This document shows, in pieces, positions 34,360 through 43,564 of a stretch of DNA of 64,000 bases. The notes under the pieces are model-generated. The model saw only the letters and a program-made list of their open reading frames with translations. It did not search any database and was not told where the DNA came from. This DNA comes from Nocardia sp. CY41 (GTDB lineage: Bacteria > Actinomycetota > Actinomycetes > Mycobacteriales > Mycobacteriaceae), in the NCBI RefSeq assembly GCF_009829325.1, contig NZ_VUOS01000006.1, positions 124,001-188,000 of the forward strand. Reading direction: 5' to 3'. The translations under genes and the position numbers were made by a program. Numbering within the stretch: the stretch's first letter is position 1; each line of letters begins with the position of its first letter.

Positions 34360-35538
34360 ATGACTGCAGCAACAATTTCGGCGACCTCCCTACTGAGCGC
34401 GGTGCGTTCGCTGACCCCCGACCTGGCGGCACGTCGCAGCGAGATCGATGCCGAGCGCAAGCTCCCGATGGACATCGTCGAACGGCTTCGCGATATCGGC
34501 GTCTACCGCATGTGTTTCAGCGCGGAGATCGGTGGCCCCGGCTTGACGTCGCTCGAGCAACTGGAGGTCGTCGAGGCGCTGTCCTACGGGGACACCGCCA
34601 CCGGCTGGTGCGCCATGATCGGCGCAGCCACCGGCATCTACGCCGGATATCTCGACGAGCAGGCCGTCGCCGAGCTGATGCCGACGCAGGATCTGATCAC
34701 CGCGGGGCTGATCTTCCCGGCCGGCCGGGCCGAACGGGTGGCAGGCGGATACCGATTGACGGGACGGTGGAAGTTCGGCAGCGCGATCACGCACGCCGAT
34801 CTGGTCATCGGCGGGGCGTTCGTGACCTCGGGCGGCCGCATGGAGGAGACCGCGGAAGGCGGGCCGCTCGTCCGGCTCTTCTTCATGCGCCGTGATCAGG
34901 TCGCCGTGTTCGACACCTGGGACACCACGGGCCTGCGCGGTAGCGGCAGCAACGATTACGCGGTCGAAGATCTGTTCGTTCCCGACCATCATTCCTTCGC
35001 GTTCAGCGAACGCAAGAGCTGTCGCGGGCGGCTGTCCGAGCCGGAGGCGCTGGCCCGGATCATGCCGGGTGTGCCCCTGGGAACCGCCCGTGCGGCGCTG
35101 GATTACGTGCGCGGTCTCGCGGACGGGAAGATCGTGACCGCTACCGGACAGAAGTGGGCCGACAACTACCGTGCTCAGTACCTGCTCGGCGAGTGCGAGA
35201 TGGAGTACATCGTCGCGCGCGGCGCCGTCGTCAACACGGTGGCGGAACTGTGGGACGCGCTGGAGGACACGCGGTTCGCCGACCTGCCCACCGAGCTGCG
35301 GATCGCGACCGCCCTGGCCAGGACGAACGCCTTCCGTGCCGCGCAACGGATCGTCACCCGGCTGTGCGAACTCGTCGGCACCGATTCGATCTACCGGCCG
35401 AATCCGCTCGACATCTGGTTGCGTGACACGAACACCATGGCACGGCACATCATCGCGCACGACCAGGTGATCCAGTCCACCGGCGCCTTCGTCCTGGGCG
35501 GCAGGCCGGAATTCCCCTTCGTCGTGGGTCTGGGTTGA
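34360..35538 (+). CDS. Acyl-CoA-dehydrogenase-fold flavoprotein (two-component monooxygenase-like)
   Basis: A 392-residue acyl-CoA dehydrogenase-fold protein. RRSEIDAERKLPMDIVERLR and GGPGLTSLEQLEVVEALSYG are the helical N-domain. CAMIGAATGIYAGYL, the beta-domain GGYRLTGRWKFGSAITHADL and DTWDTTGLRGSGSNDYAVED resemble HsaA/HpaB-like flavin-dependent hydroxylases. In that group 'GxW.f.SG..ha.w..' and 'dTW...GlrgTGS.d' recur. No catalytic Glu of fatty acyl-CoA dehydrogenases is evident. PvcC, the partner of isonitrile enzymes in Pseudomonas, belongs to a related flavin hydroxylase class, so hydroxylation of an aromatic intermediate is plausible (inference). A reductase partner is not nearby. Confidence 0.75.
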   Translation: MTAATISATSLLSAVRSLTPDLAARRSEIDAERKLPMDIVERLRDIGVYRMCFSAEIGGPGLTSLEQLEVVEALSYGDTATGWCAMIGAATGIYAGYLDEQAVAELMPTQDLITAGLIFPAGRAERVAGGYRLTGRWKFGSAITHADLVIGGAFVTSGGRMEETAEGGPLVRLFFMRRDQVAVFDTWDTTGLRGSGSNDYAVEDLFVPDHHSFAFSERKSCRGRLSEPEALARIMPGVPLGTARAALDYVRGLADGKIVTATGQKWADNYRAQYLLGECEMEYIVARGAVVNTVAELWDALEDTRFADLPTELRIATALARTNAFRAAQRIVTRLCELVGTDSIYRPNPLDIWLRDTNTMARHIIAHDQVIQSTGAFVLGGRPEFPFVVGLG

Positions 35539-35543
35539 TCGCG

Positions 35544-36707
35544 ATGGACATCGACAATCGCAAGCGGCTTCCGTCGTTGACCGGGCTGCGGTTCTTCGCG
35601 GCGTTCTCGGTCTTCGTCTTCCACGTGATGCTGCCCAACTCGCCGATTCCGCCCTACAAGCCGGTGAATCTCTTCGCCGACCCGGATATCGCGTACGACG
35701 CGGCGTGGGTGGTCGGTAAAGCCGGATTCCTGGGGGTCTCGTTCTTCTTCATCCTGAGCGGCTTCGTGCTGACCTGGTCGTGGCAGCCGGGATCGAGCAA
35801 GCTGCAGTTCATCCGGCGGCGCGTGGTGAAGATATTTCCCAACCACTTGACGCTCTGGCTGGCATCGATGGTGCTGTTCGCGGCGGCGATCACGCCGTGG
35901 AAGGCATGGCTGCCGAATTTATTTCTACTGCATGCCTGGTTCCCGCAGAACTATATCAATGCGGGGGTCAACACGCCGTCGTGGACACTGTCCTGTGAGC
36001 TGCTCTTCTATGTTCTGTTTCCGTTCCTCATTCCGCTGGTGCTGCGTATCGACGGAAAGTATCTGTGGTACGGAGCCGCGGCGATGGTGGCCGGCATGGG
36101 CGCGATCGTACTGCTGACCGTATTCGTCATCCCGGGTTCCGAGAAATCGGAACTCACGCCCATACCCGTGCTGCAGCTATGGTTCGGATATCTCTTTCCG
36201 CCGACGCGTCTCTTCGAATTCTTTCTCGGCGTGTTCATGGCGAGAATAGTGGCGGAGGGCCGGTGGATACGGATTCCGTTGTGGGCGGCCGTGGTCGCGG
36301 TCGGCGCGGGATACGTGGTGGCGACGTACACGCCGTTCTACATAGGCTTCATCCTGGCAACCGCTGTTCCGCTCGCGCTGCTGATCGGGTCGGCGGCGCA
36401 GTCGGACCTCGACGGCGCCTCGAAATTCCTGTCCAGCCGGCTTTCCGTGCGGCTCGGCGAGATCTCGTTCGCCTTCTATATCTGTCAAGGCGTGACGCTG
36501 TTCTACGTCCGTCGGTCGATGAACGCCGCCACGTTCAGTGCTCCCGTCGCGGTGCTGTTGATCGTCGGCCTGTTCTGTCTCAATATTCTCGCCGCATGGT
36601 TGTTGTTCACCTTCGTGGAATCTCCGGCAATGCGCCGCTTTGCCCGGCCGAAACGACCTGCGGTCGCCGGAGAAAGGGTAGCCGGCCAGACGCTCCGGAG
36701 TACGTGA
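35544..36707 (+). CDS. Membrane O-acyltransferase (acyltransferase 3, OafA-like)
   Basis: A 387-residue membrane acyltransferase with about 10 helices. RKRLPSLTGLRFFAAFSVFV followed by FHV is the family opening with the essential His. GFLGVSFFFILSGFVLTWSW is the second conserved block, and FIRRRVVKIFPNHLTLWLAS the third (R-R-..-Ri.P). INAGVNTPSWTLSCELLFY holds the 'W.l..E..FY' motif. Such enzymes move acetyl or short acyl groups onto sugars, antibiotics or lipids at the membrane. The ATG at 35544 is used; TTG at 35535 overlapping the previous stop is the alternative. It ends the first operon, before the strong hairpin at 36730. Confidence 0.85.
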   Translation: MDIDNRKRLPSLTGLRFFAAFSVFVFHVMLPNSPIPPYKPVNLFADPDIAYDAAWVVGKAGFLGVSFFFILSGFVLTWSWQPGSSKLQFIRRRVVKIFPNHLTLWLASMVLFAAAITPWKAWLPNLFLLHAWFPQNYINAGVNTPSWTLSCELLFYVLFPFLIPLVLRIDGKYLWYGAAAMVAGMGAIVLLTVFVIPGSEKSELTPIPVLQLWFGYLFPPTRLFEFFLGVFMARIVAEGRWIRIPLWAAVVAVGAGYVVATYTPFYIGFILATAVPLALLIGSAAQSDLDGASKFLSSRLSVRLGEISFAFYICQGVTLFYVRRSMNAATFSAPVAVLLIVGLFCLNILAAWLLFTFVESPAMRRFARPKRPAVAGERVAGQTLRST

Positions 36708-36729
36708 TCGACGGAGATAGAAATTCCTG

Positions 36730-36764
36730 TTCGGAGGCCCGTGGCGTTGCCACGGGCCTCCGAA
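36730..36764 (+). terminator. Strong terminator after the acyltransferase
   Basis: A perfect 16-bp stem, TTCGGAGGCCCGTGGC / GCCACGGGCCTCCGAA, with a GTT loop, followed by TTCATTT. It divides the SDR-flavoprotein-acyltransferase unit from the isnA unit. Confidence 0.9.
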
Positions 36765-36830
36765 TTCATTTGTATCCCCATGCCTGGCAATATGGTTGCC
36801 CTGCCGTCCGGGCAGCGGTATCCTGATGGT

Positions 36831-36860
36831 GTTATAAACCACAGTTTCGATTATAAAACG
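36831..36860. promoter_or_regulatory. AT-rich repeat region in the isnA upstream gap
   Basis: GTTATAAACC at 36831 and ATTATAAAACG at 36850 share the TTATAA core (36832 and 36851, 19 bases apart) in an otherwise GC-rich gap. Two similar boxes at this spacing in the leader of the isnA operon suggest a regulator site or promoter. The remainder of the 36765-37078 gap shows no gene. Confidence 0.4.
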
Positions 36861-37078
36861 TGGGGGGTGTTTCATCGAATGGGCCACGTGATTCGGATTC
36901 GGCTGTGAGCATCGGGGCTCGCCGAACCTGGATATCGGATGAAATCCGGGTTCCGAATCCGTGTCCCACTACGACGTTCTGATCGCAGGCAGCTACCGAC
37001 GGCTCGATTCGCGCTGATGGCGGAATTGTCGCCGTGCGGTCCGTTGCGTGCGCTCGTCGGTGTGTCCGGAAGGTAGTA

Positions 37079-38110
37079 ATGAGCACGACTGTCGACAACG
37101 GCTCCGAGCGCGTCCAGGAGCTCGGACGACCACGACTACACAGACCCGGCGACGACGTCGGATCCGTTGCCACCCAGATACTTCGCATCGTCTTCGCGCG
37201 CCGGCGCAGTGCCGAATCGAAGTCCCTGTGCGACCTGGCCCCGTGTGCGGACTGTTTCGCACCACATCTGGGCAAGGTGATCCGATACCTCGAGGCCCGC
37301 GTGCCGGTCCATTTCATCATCCCCGCGTTCCCGGCGAAGTCACGGAACCGCCGGAAGACGCTGGGACGCTTGCCCGATATGGCGGAGACGCTGGCGATCG
37401 AGTCCTTGCAAGGGTTCTGCGACCAGATCTCGGCCGTCTACCGGCCGGGCGCCATCGTGACGATCTGTTCCGACGGTCATGTCTTCAGTGACGCGTTGGG
37501 GATCCCGGACGGTCACGTCGACGACTACGGCGACGAGCTGCGCCGCATCATCCGGTCGACCGGCGGGGGTTCCATCGGTCTGTACGGCCTGCGCGACGCC
37601 ATGCCGGAGATGAGCTGGGACGAACGCAGGCAGCGGTTGCTGAAGGAGCACTCCGACGGCATCGACGTGCTGCGCGCGGCGGTCCGGACCGATCCCGCGG
37701 CCCTGCGGATGTTCAACGGGATCCATCGCTTCATGGTCGAGGACAACGCCGTGCTGCTGCCCGAGTTGTCCGCCACGCAGCGGCGGAACCGATCGAAGGA
37801 GACGGCTTACGAAGTGGTGCAACGCAGTCAAGCGTGGAGCAGTCTGATGGCGGAGATCTTCCCGGACGCGGTCCGGCTGTCGATCCATCCGCAGGCGAAC
37901 CACTCCGAGAAGATCGGATTCCATCTGCTGCGCACCCAGGACAGCTGGCTGACGCCGTGGCACGGCGTGGTGCTCGACGACGGAGCGAATTACACGCTGG
38001 TCAAGCGGATGCATGCGGAGGAACTGGGAGCGCGCGTGGTGTGGCGCAACAGCCGCCCCAGTCATTTCGTCCTCGGCACTAGGCCCGAGACCGAAGCACA
38101 GCGAGGGTGA
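37079..38110 (+). CDS. isnA: Isonitrile synthase (IsnA/PvcA, DIT1 family)
   Basis: A 343-residue protein of the DIT1/PvcA family. The hallmark is HFIIPAFPAKSRNRRKTLG (near residues 80-100), corresponding to the 'P.FP.Ks.n..K..g..PD.ae' block. ICSDGHVFSDALGI and DDYGDELRRI follow, and IHPQANHSEKIGFHLL carries the late His-rich block. Characterised members convert the amino group of L-Tyr or L-Trp to an isonitrile using ribulose-5-phosphate as the carbon source. Which amino acid is used cannot be told. The start at 37079 has GGAAGG before it. IsnB follows 8 bases after the stop. This is the signature gene of the cluster. Confidence 0.9.
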   Translation: MSTTVDNGSERVQELGRPRLHRPGDDVGSVATQILRIVFARRRSAESKSLCDLAPCADCFAPHLGKVIRYLEARVPVHFIIPAFPAKSRNRRKTLGRLPDMAETLAIESLQGFCDQISAVYRPGAIVTICSDGHVFSDALGIPDGHVDDYGDELRRIIRSTGGGSIGLYGLRDAMPEMSWDERRQRLLKEHSDGIDVLRAAVRTDPAALRMFNGIHRFMVEDNAVLLPELSATQRRNRSKETAYEVVQRSQAWSSLMAEIFPDAVRLSIHPQANHSEKIGFHLLRTQDSWLTPWHGVVLDDGANYTLVKRMHAEELGARVVWRNSRPSHFVLGTRPETEAQRG

Positions 38111-38118
38111 GGAGACCC

Positions 38119-38922
38119 ATGACGAAAAGCGTGAACAAGGTCCTGGTGGACAGCGAGCCGCTGCGGCCCTTCGGCCGTCTGGTGGCGTCCGATGCGGAGG
38201 GGCGCACCCTCGCCGACGTGCCGATCGAGGAGCTGCTCGCGCTGACGCTCCAGGCAAAGGTGGTCGTACTCCGCGGATTCGAGCTGCTCGGCAAGACGGA
38301 ACTCGAAACCTATTGCCGCGCGGCGGGAGAGATCCTGCAGTGGAACTTCGGTTCCATCCTCGATCTGGTGGTCCGGGACACCGCCGAGAACTACCTGTTC
38401 GACAAAGGTGACGTCCCGTTCCACTGGGACGGTGCGTTCGCCGAGCGTGTGCCCCGGTTCTTCCTCTTCCAATGCGTGCGAGGAGAGGGCGCGGGCGGCG
38501 AGACCGTGTTCTGCGACAGTGTCGAGGCCTATCGGGACGCGCCGGAAGACCTGAGGCAGCTGTGGGCACGAACCACGATCACGTACCGCACCGACAAGCT
38601 GGCCCACTACGGCGGACTGGCCGAATGGCCACTGCTGAGCACCCATCCGGCGACCGGCGAGACGACGATCAGATATGCCGAACCACTGGACCCCGCGCGC
38701 TACGCCAATCCGCTGTTCTTGACCGTGGAGGGCATCTCGGCCGAGGACGGCGTCCGGGTCATGGAGGACTTGCGCGAGCGGCTGCACGACGCTCGCTACT
38801 GCTACGCCCACGAGTGGCGGACCGGCGACATCGTGGTGGCCGAGAACCACGCTCTGCTGCACGGCAGGAATGCGTTCACCGGCTCGGTTTCCCGGCATCT
38901 GCAGCGCATCCAGATCATCTGA
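38119..38922 (+). CDS. isnB: Fe(II)/2-oxoglutarate oxygenase (IsnB/PvcB, TauD family)
   Basis: A 267-residue TauD/TfdA-fold oxygenase. Iron ligands are His102 and Asp104 in PFHWDGAF and His248 in ALLHGRNAFTG. The 2-oxoglutarate-binding Arg is in SRHLQRIQII near the C-terminus. In known pathways PvcB/IsnB acts on the isonitrile amino acid made by PvcA/IsnA, giving a vinyl isonitrile by desaturation and decarboxylation, or a related oxidation. A GTGAGGAG site precedes the ATG at 38119. The position directly after isnA is the usual order. It ends 27 bases before the halogenase start. Confidence 0.9.
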   Translation: MTKSVNKVLVDSEPLRPFGRLVASDAEGRTLADVPIEELLALTLQAKVVVLRGFELLGKTELETYCRAAGEILQWNFGSILDLVVRDTAENYLFDKGDVPFHWDGAFAERVPRFFLFQCVRGEGAGGETVFCDSVEAYRDAPEDLRQLWARTTITYRTDKLAHYGGLAEWPLLSTHPATGETTIRYAEPLDPARYANPLFLTVEGISAEDGVRVMEDLRERLHDARYCYAHEWRTGDIVVAENHALLHGRNAFTGSVSRHLQRIQII

Positions 38923-38949
38923 GCAATCGGCCATCAGAGAGGAATGTCA

Positions 38950-40746
38950 ATGGCTACCCCAATCTCCAGACCGGCGGACGAGTACGACGTGGTGATCATG
39001 GGCGGTGGTCCCGCCGGGTCCACGCTCGCCGCGATGCTCTGCCGCGACACCGATCTTCGTGTGGCGATCTTCGATCGCGAGGTGTTCCCCCGGGAGCACA
39101 TCGGCGAATCGGGTGCGCACCCCTTGGTCCCCGTTCTGCAAGCCAGCGGCGCGCTGGAGAAGGTGCTCGCGAGTGAGTGCTGGATCCAGAAATTCGGCGG
39201 CATCTACCAGTGGGACACCGACCGGCCGTTCGTCGGCTTCTTCGAGCACGCCGACTACCTGGTCGACGGCGTCTACCGGTGGTCGGTGCACGTCAATCGC
39301 GCCGAATTCGACACGGTGCTGCTCGAGCACGCCGAAGCCTGCGGCGCGCACGTCTTCCAGGGCGTGCGGGTCGTGCGGTTCCTCCCCGGCGACGGCAAGG
39401 CCACGGTGGTGCTGGAAGACGGAACCGAGGTCGCGGCGGGCTATTTCGTCGACGCGTCCGGCCGGGCGAATCAAGTGGCCGCCCGCGGTTCGCAGCGCGA
39501 CAAGCAATGGCTGTCGGATTACCGCAACGTGGCCGTCTGGTCGCACTACCGCAACTGTGTGCCCGCCCAGCGCGCGGCGGGCGACTGGAACGTCTTCCGC
39601 GACGACGACTTGTCACCGATCTACGCGGTGGCCTTCGAACACGGATGGGTGTGGTACATCCCGACGCCTCGGTTGGTCGACGGTACCCGGGAAAACGTGT
39701 GGTCCATCGGCATCGTCACCAACCCGGAGTCGATCGCCCGCGTGGATCTGCGTGATCCGGACATCTTCCTGAAGACGATCAAGTCGATTCCGGTGCTGCA
39801 GGATCTGGTGGCGAACGCGGAGCCGATTCGGGCCGAGATGCTGACGGCCACCAACTATTCCCGGGTGAGCGAATGCTTCGGCTCGTACGAGGATCGGTGG
39901 ATGGCGGTCGGGGACGCGTCGTACTTCGTCGATCCGCTGTTCTCCTCCGGGATGTCCTTCGCCGTCACGCAAGCATGGGCGGCCGCATTGGTCCTGCGCA
40001 AGACGTTCGACAAGGACCTGGGCGAGCAATCGAAGGAAGACCTCTGGCGCGACTACGACGTCGAGTGGCGCGGCATGGCGCAGACCTGGGCACTGAGCAT
40101 CGACCAGTGGTATCACGAGATCTCGCGCTCGCATCCGGACAGCCCCTACTGGAGCGCGGAAGGCCGCCGAGTGGAGGTCGACAACGCCACCGAGGGAACG
40201 TTCCAGGCGCTGCTGAACACCGCGCTGGTGCCCGACCTGCTCAACATCATGACCAAGGGCTCCCGCGACCCGCGTGACCTGGCCACCGAGGGTCCCTACC
40301 TGCGGGCCTTCACCGCCGCCGACGCGGTCGAGCTCGCGGCCGACGACATCGTGGCGCTGTCGGCGGACGCGCGCATCCGCGCAGGCGTGGCAGCGGACAT
40401 CCCTGGCTTCAAGGGGATGTCGCCGCCGTTCGAGATCCCGCAGGAGGCGCGCGAAGGGCTGGCCATGTACTGGCGCGACCCCATCGCGAACAGCGATGCG
40501 GCGCCGGCGCCGCTCGACGACACCGTTGCCTGCCACCGGATCTACTCCGCGGCCGACCCGGGCGTCGAGGTGCGCTGCCTCGAGCGGGATGGAGGTGAAC
40601 AGCTGTGGGAAACGCTGAAGCGCGGTCCCGCCCGGTGGTCGGAGCTGGCGCCGCGGTTGACGGTGCTGCAGGGACGAGCCTTGAAGCGTTTGATTCGCGC
40701 CGGATTGGTGGTGGCCGGGCCGGAAGCGGAACAGCGGGTCGGCTAG
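38950..40746 (+). CDS. Flavin-dependent halogenase-like oxidoreductase
   Basis: A 598-residue FAD protein. The dinucleotide loop is VVIMGGGPAGSTLAAML (GGGPAG at residues 18-23). HIGESGAHPLVPVLQASG is the GES block. The halogenase signature WxWxIP is present as WVWYIP at 233-238. VGDASYFVDPLFSSGMSFAV is the second FAD block. The C-terminal ~220 residues are an extra helical region ending in a winged-helix-like segment (ELAPRLTVLQGRALKRLIRA), as in longer CmlS/CndH-type halogenases. Chlorination or bromination of the isonitrile intermediate or a carrier-bound substrate is the best guess. Start at 38950 because AGAGAGG is spaced correctly for it, not for the ATG at 38944. Confidence 0.8.
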   Translation: MATPISRPADEYDVVIMGGGPAGSTLAAMLCRDTDLRVAIFDREVFPREHIGESGAHPLVPVLQASGALEKVLASECWIQKFGGIYQWDTDRPFVGFFEHADYLVDGVYRWSVHVNRAEFDTVLLEHAEACGAHVFQGVRVVRFLPGDGKATVVLEDGTEVAAGYFVDASGRANQVAARGSQRDKQWLSDYRNVAVWSHYRNCVPAQRAAGDWNVFRDDDLSPIYAVAFEHGWVWYIPTPRLVDGTRENVWSIGIVTNPESIARVDLRDPDIFLKTIKSIPVLQDLVANAEPIRAEMLTATNYSRVSECFGSYEDRWMAVGDASYFVDPLFSSGMSFAVTQAWAAALVLRKTFDKDLGEQSKEDLWRDYDVEWRGMAQTWALSIDQWYHEISRSHPDSPYWSAEGRRVEVDNATEGTFQALLNTALVPDLLNIMTKGSRDPRDLATEGPYLRAFTAADAVELAADDIVALSADARIRAGVAADIPGFKGMSPPFEIPQEAREGLAMYWRDPIANSDAAPAPLDDTVACHRIYSAADPGVEVRCLERDGGEQLWETLKRGPARWSELAPRLTVLQGRALKRLIRAGLVVAGPEAEQRVG

Positions 40747-40755
40747 GTCCGACGC

Positions 40756-41697
40756 ATGAGGTCATTGGCTGTTCTGGCCGTCGACGACGTGATTCCGTTC
40801 GATCTCGCGGTTCCGCTGGAAATCTTCGGCCGGACCCGGCAGGAGGACGGAACCGCGGCGTACGAGGTCCAGGTCTGCGGGGTGAACTCCGACGTTCCGT
40901 CGAAGTTCTTCGGGCTCTCCTGTCTCGGCGACATCGATTATCTCGAGGAGAAGGCCGAGACCATCATCGTGCCGGGAGCGATGAGCTACCGGTCGCGGCC
41001 GTCGGATCGGCTGCGCAAGGCGTTGGTGCGGGCCAACGAACGTGGCGCGAGGGTGGCATCGATCTGTCTGGGGGCGTTCACCCTCGCCGCCGTCGGGTTG
41101 CTCGACGGACGGCGGGCGACCACGCATTGGATGGCCGCCACCGAACTGTCGCGAAGCTATCCGCGGGTCCGCGTGGATCCCACGGTGCTGTATGTGGACA
41201 ACGGGGGCATCCTGACCTCGGCCGGTGCCGCGGCCGGGCTCGATCTGTGCCTCCATATGGTGCGGAAGGACTACGGGACCGCCGTGGCGGCGGCTACCGC
41301 GCGGCTCTCGGTCATGCCACTGACCCGCGACGGGGGGCAGGCGCAGTTCATCGCGGAACGTCCGCGATCGGAGGCGGACAGCAAGTCCATCAATCCGACC
41401 TTGGAGTGGGCGGAAACGATGCTCGGTGAGAAGATCACCGTGCTGGATCTCGCGGATCGCGCCGGAGTCAGCAAGCGCACGCTGATCCGGCGCTTCCACG
41501 AGCAGGTCCGGATGACACCGAACGAGTGGCTCCAGACCGCCCGGGTACGCAAGGCCCAGGTGTTGCTCGAGACGACCATCCTCACGATGGAATGCATCAC
41601 CGATCGGACGGGGTTCGCCTCGGTGGCCGCGTTCCGGAAAGTCTTCCGCAAGACCGTGGGGGTGACGCCTCAGGCGTACCGGCGGGCCTTCCGCTGA
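40756..41697 (+). CDS. GlxA-type AraC-family regulator of the isonitrile cluster
   Basis: A 313-residue regulator with a DJ-1/PfpI-like N-domain (residues ~3-170; IIVPGAMSYRSRPSD, GARVASICLGAFTLAAVGLL, TTHWMAATELS) and an AraC C-domain (residues ~215-313; LADRAGVSKRTLIRRFHEQV, then the second HTH CITDRTGFASVAAFRKVF, then GVTPQAYRRAF). It follows the halogenase by 9 bases in the same direction and is probably co-transcribed, so it is likely the pathway regulator. It is a relative of the regulator at 30290-31240, although the two flank different genes. Confidence 0.85.
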   Translation: MRSLAVLAVDDVIPFDLAVPLEIFGRTRQEDGTAAYEVQVCGVNSDVPSKFFGLSCLGDIDYLEEKAETIIVPGAMSYRSRPSDRLRKALVRANERGARVASICLGAFTLAAVGLLDGRRATTHWMAATELSRSYPRVRVDPTVLYVDNGGILTSAGAAAGLDLCLHMVRKDYGTAVAAATARLSVMPLTRDGGQAQFIAERPRSEADSKSINPTLEWAETMLGEKITVLDLADRAGVSKRTLIRRFHEQVRMTPNEWLQTARVRKAQVLLETTILTMECITDRTGFASVAAFRKVFRKTVGVTPQAYRRAFR

Positions 41698-41883
41698 CCG
41701 ATCGCGCGCCTGGTATCCGGTTCTCGCCGTGGATTCGTGAAGAAAATCCGAATCCATGGCGAGAACATCTGGGCGCCGATCGTTTTCGAGGACGCGCCCA
41801 GGCGCCGCAGTGGCCGGGGTGTTTTCGTGGTTGCCGGAGCGTGGTTCATAGTTGGTGCTCGGGTCCCCACGGCGAAGGAGATC

Positions 41884-43560
41884 ATGGTGCCAACCGCGAA
41901 TTTCGGTACGAAGGACGATCCCGGCTTCGAATTGCAGCAGAGTCCCGATCTGATCGCGGTGCGCACGCACAGCGGTCGGGGGATCCGGCAGCAGTCGGGA
42001 TCGGTGCGCACGCCGCTCAGCGGTGAACTCGAGGACGCGACATTGGTGCAGGCCTACCCGGAGGCAGGAGTGGAGGTCTATCGGCTCCCCGCGGGATCAC
42101 GGTCGGTGGCGGAACGCAAAGAGGCGCTCGATGCCGCGCCGGAGGTGCGGTTCGCGGGGCATGTGCTGGTGGACGCGGCCACCGGGGAACCGGTGCTCTA
42201 TACGGAGAACATCTTCGTGAAGTTCGTCGACCGCGTCGACCACGAGCACTGCCTCGCCGTCCTGAACGCGGCGGACCTGACGGTGCGGCGGGCGGTGTCG
42301 TATGCGACCAACGCCTATTTCGCGGCCGCGCCCGAGGGCACCGGCCAGCGGGTCTTCGACATCGCCTCCTCGCTGCTCGCGCGCGAAGACGTCGAATACT
42401 GCCATCCGGAGCTGATCCGGCACCGGGCCAGGAAGACGATCTTTCCCCAGCAGTGGCATCTGAAGAAGACCACCATCGGTGGCGTCGTGATCGACGCGCA
42501 CGCCGCGGTGGAAGCCGCGCACGCGATCACCCGAGGGGCCGGGGTGACGATCGCCGTCATCGACGACGGCGTCGACATCGACCACCCCGAATTCGCCGGT
42601 GCCGCCAAGATCGTCGCGCCTCGGGATGTCACGGCGAAGACCGGCGACCCGCGTCCGAAGGACACCTACGGCACCGGCCCCGACAACGGGGACAACCACG
42701 GCACCGCGTGCGCGGGCGTCGCGTGCGCCAACGGCACGGCCGGTGCCTCCGGGGTCGCGCCGGAAGCGGCGCTGATGCCGATCCGGCTCGCCTCCGGACT
42801 CGGCTCACAGGCCGAGGCGGACGCTTTCGGGTGGGCCGCCGAGCACGGCGCCGACGTCATCTCGTGCAGCTGGGGCCCGGCCGACGGCAAGTGGTTCCAG
42901 CCGAACGATCCGGCGCACAACCGCGTCGCGGCGTTGCCCGCGAGCACCAGGCTGGCGATCGAACACGCCGTCACCACCGGACGCGGCGGCAAGGGCTGCG
43001 TGGTGCTGTTCGCGGCGGGCAACGGCAACGAATCCGTCGACAACGACGGCTATGCCAGTTTCGCGAAGGTGATCGCGGTCGCGGCGTGCAACGACACCGG
43101 CAAACGCAGCGTCTACAGCGACTTCGGCAAGGCGGTGTGGTGCGCGTTCCCCAGCAGCGACTTCGGGCACCGGCCGTTCGGGCATCCCGACGCCCTTACG
43201 CCCGGGATCTGGACGGTGGATCGGCACGGCGCCAGCGGCTACAACCCCGGCACGGTGGCGGCGGGTGACGCCGCGGGCGACTACACCAACGACTTCGGCG
43301 GAACCTCCAGCGCGTGCCCCGGCGCGGCCGGTGTGGTGGCCCTGATGCTGTCGGTGAACCCGGATCTCACCTGGGAGGCGGTGAAGAACCTGCTCAAAGG
43401 CGCCTGCGACAAGATCGACCCGCAGGGCGGCGGCTACGGCACCGACGGGCACAGCGACAAATACGGGTACGGCAGGCTGAACGCGCTCGCCGCGGTGCGG
43501 GCGGCCCGGCCCGGCGCAGCCGAGCCGGCGGGTGCGGTGCTCACCGTGGGAGGCGACTGA
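41884..43560 (+). CDS. Subtilisin-like serine protease (S8 family), no signal peptide
   Basis: A 558-residue S8 peptidase. Catalytic residues: Asp227 in TIAVIDDGVDIDHPEF, His272 in GDNHGTACAGVACANG, Ser475 in DFGGTSSACPGAAGVVALML. Residues ~60-200 form a propeptide-like domain with PEAGVEVYRLPAG and ENIFVKFVDRVDHE, like the fervidolysin-type N-terminal domain. No signal peptide or sorting signal is visible, so export by Sec is not supported. It may act inside the cell or leave by another route. The ATG at 41884 has AAGGAG four bases before it; an upstream start would lack this. The NYN-like gene starts 4 bases after its stop. Confidence 0.85.
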   Translation: MVPTANFGTKDDPGFELQQSPDLIAVRTHSGRGIRQQSGSVRTPLSGELEDATLVQAYPEAGVEVYRLPAGSRSVAERKEALDAAPEVRFAGHVLVDAATGEPVLYTENIFVKFVDRVDHEHCLAVLNAADLTVRRAVSYATNAYFAAAPEGTGQRVFDIASSLLAREDVEYCHPELIRHRARKTIFPQQWHLKKTTIGGVVIDAHAAVEAAHAITRGAGVTIAVIDDGVDIDHPEFAGAAKIVAPRDVTAKTGDPRPKDTYGTGPDNGDNHGTACAGVACANGTAGASGVAPEAALMPIRLASGLGSQAEADAFGWAAEHGADVISCSWGPADGKWFQPNDPAHNRVAALPASTRLAIEHAVTTGRGGKGCVVLFAAGNGNESVDNDGYASFAKVIAVAACNDTGKRSVYSDFGKAVWCAFPSSDFGHRPFGHPDALTPGIWTVDRHGASGYNPGTVAAGDAAGDYTNDFGGTSSACPGAAGVVALMLSVNPDLTWEAVKNLLKGACDKIDPQGGGYGTDGHSDKYGYGRLNALAAVRAARPGAAEPAGAVLTVGGD

Positions 43561-43564
43561 GCGG

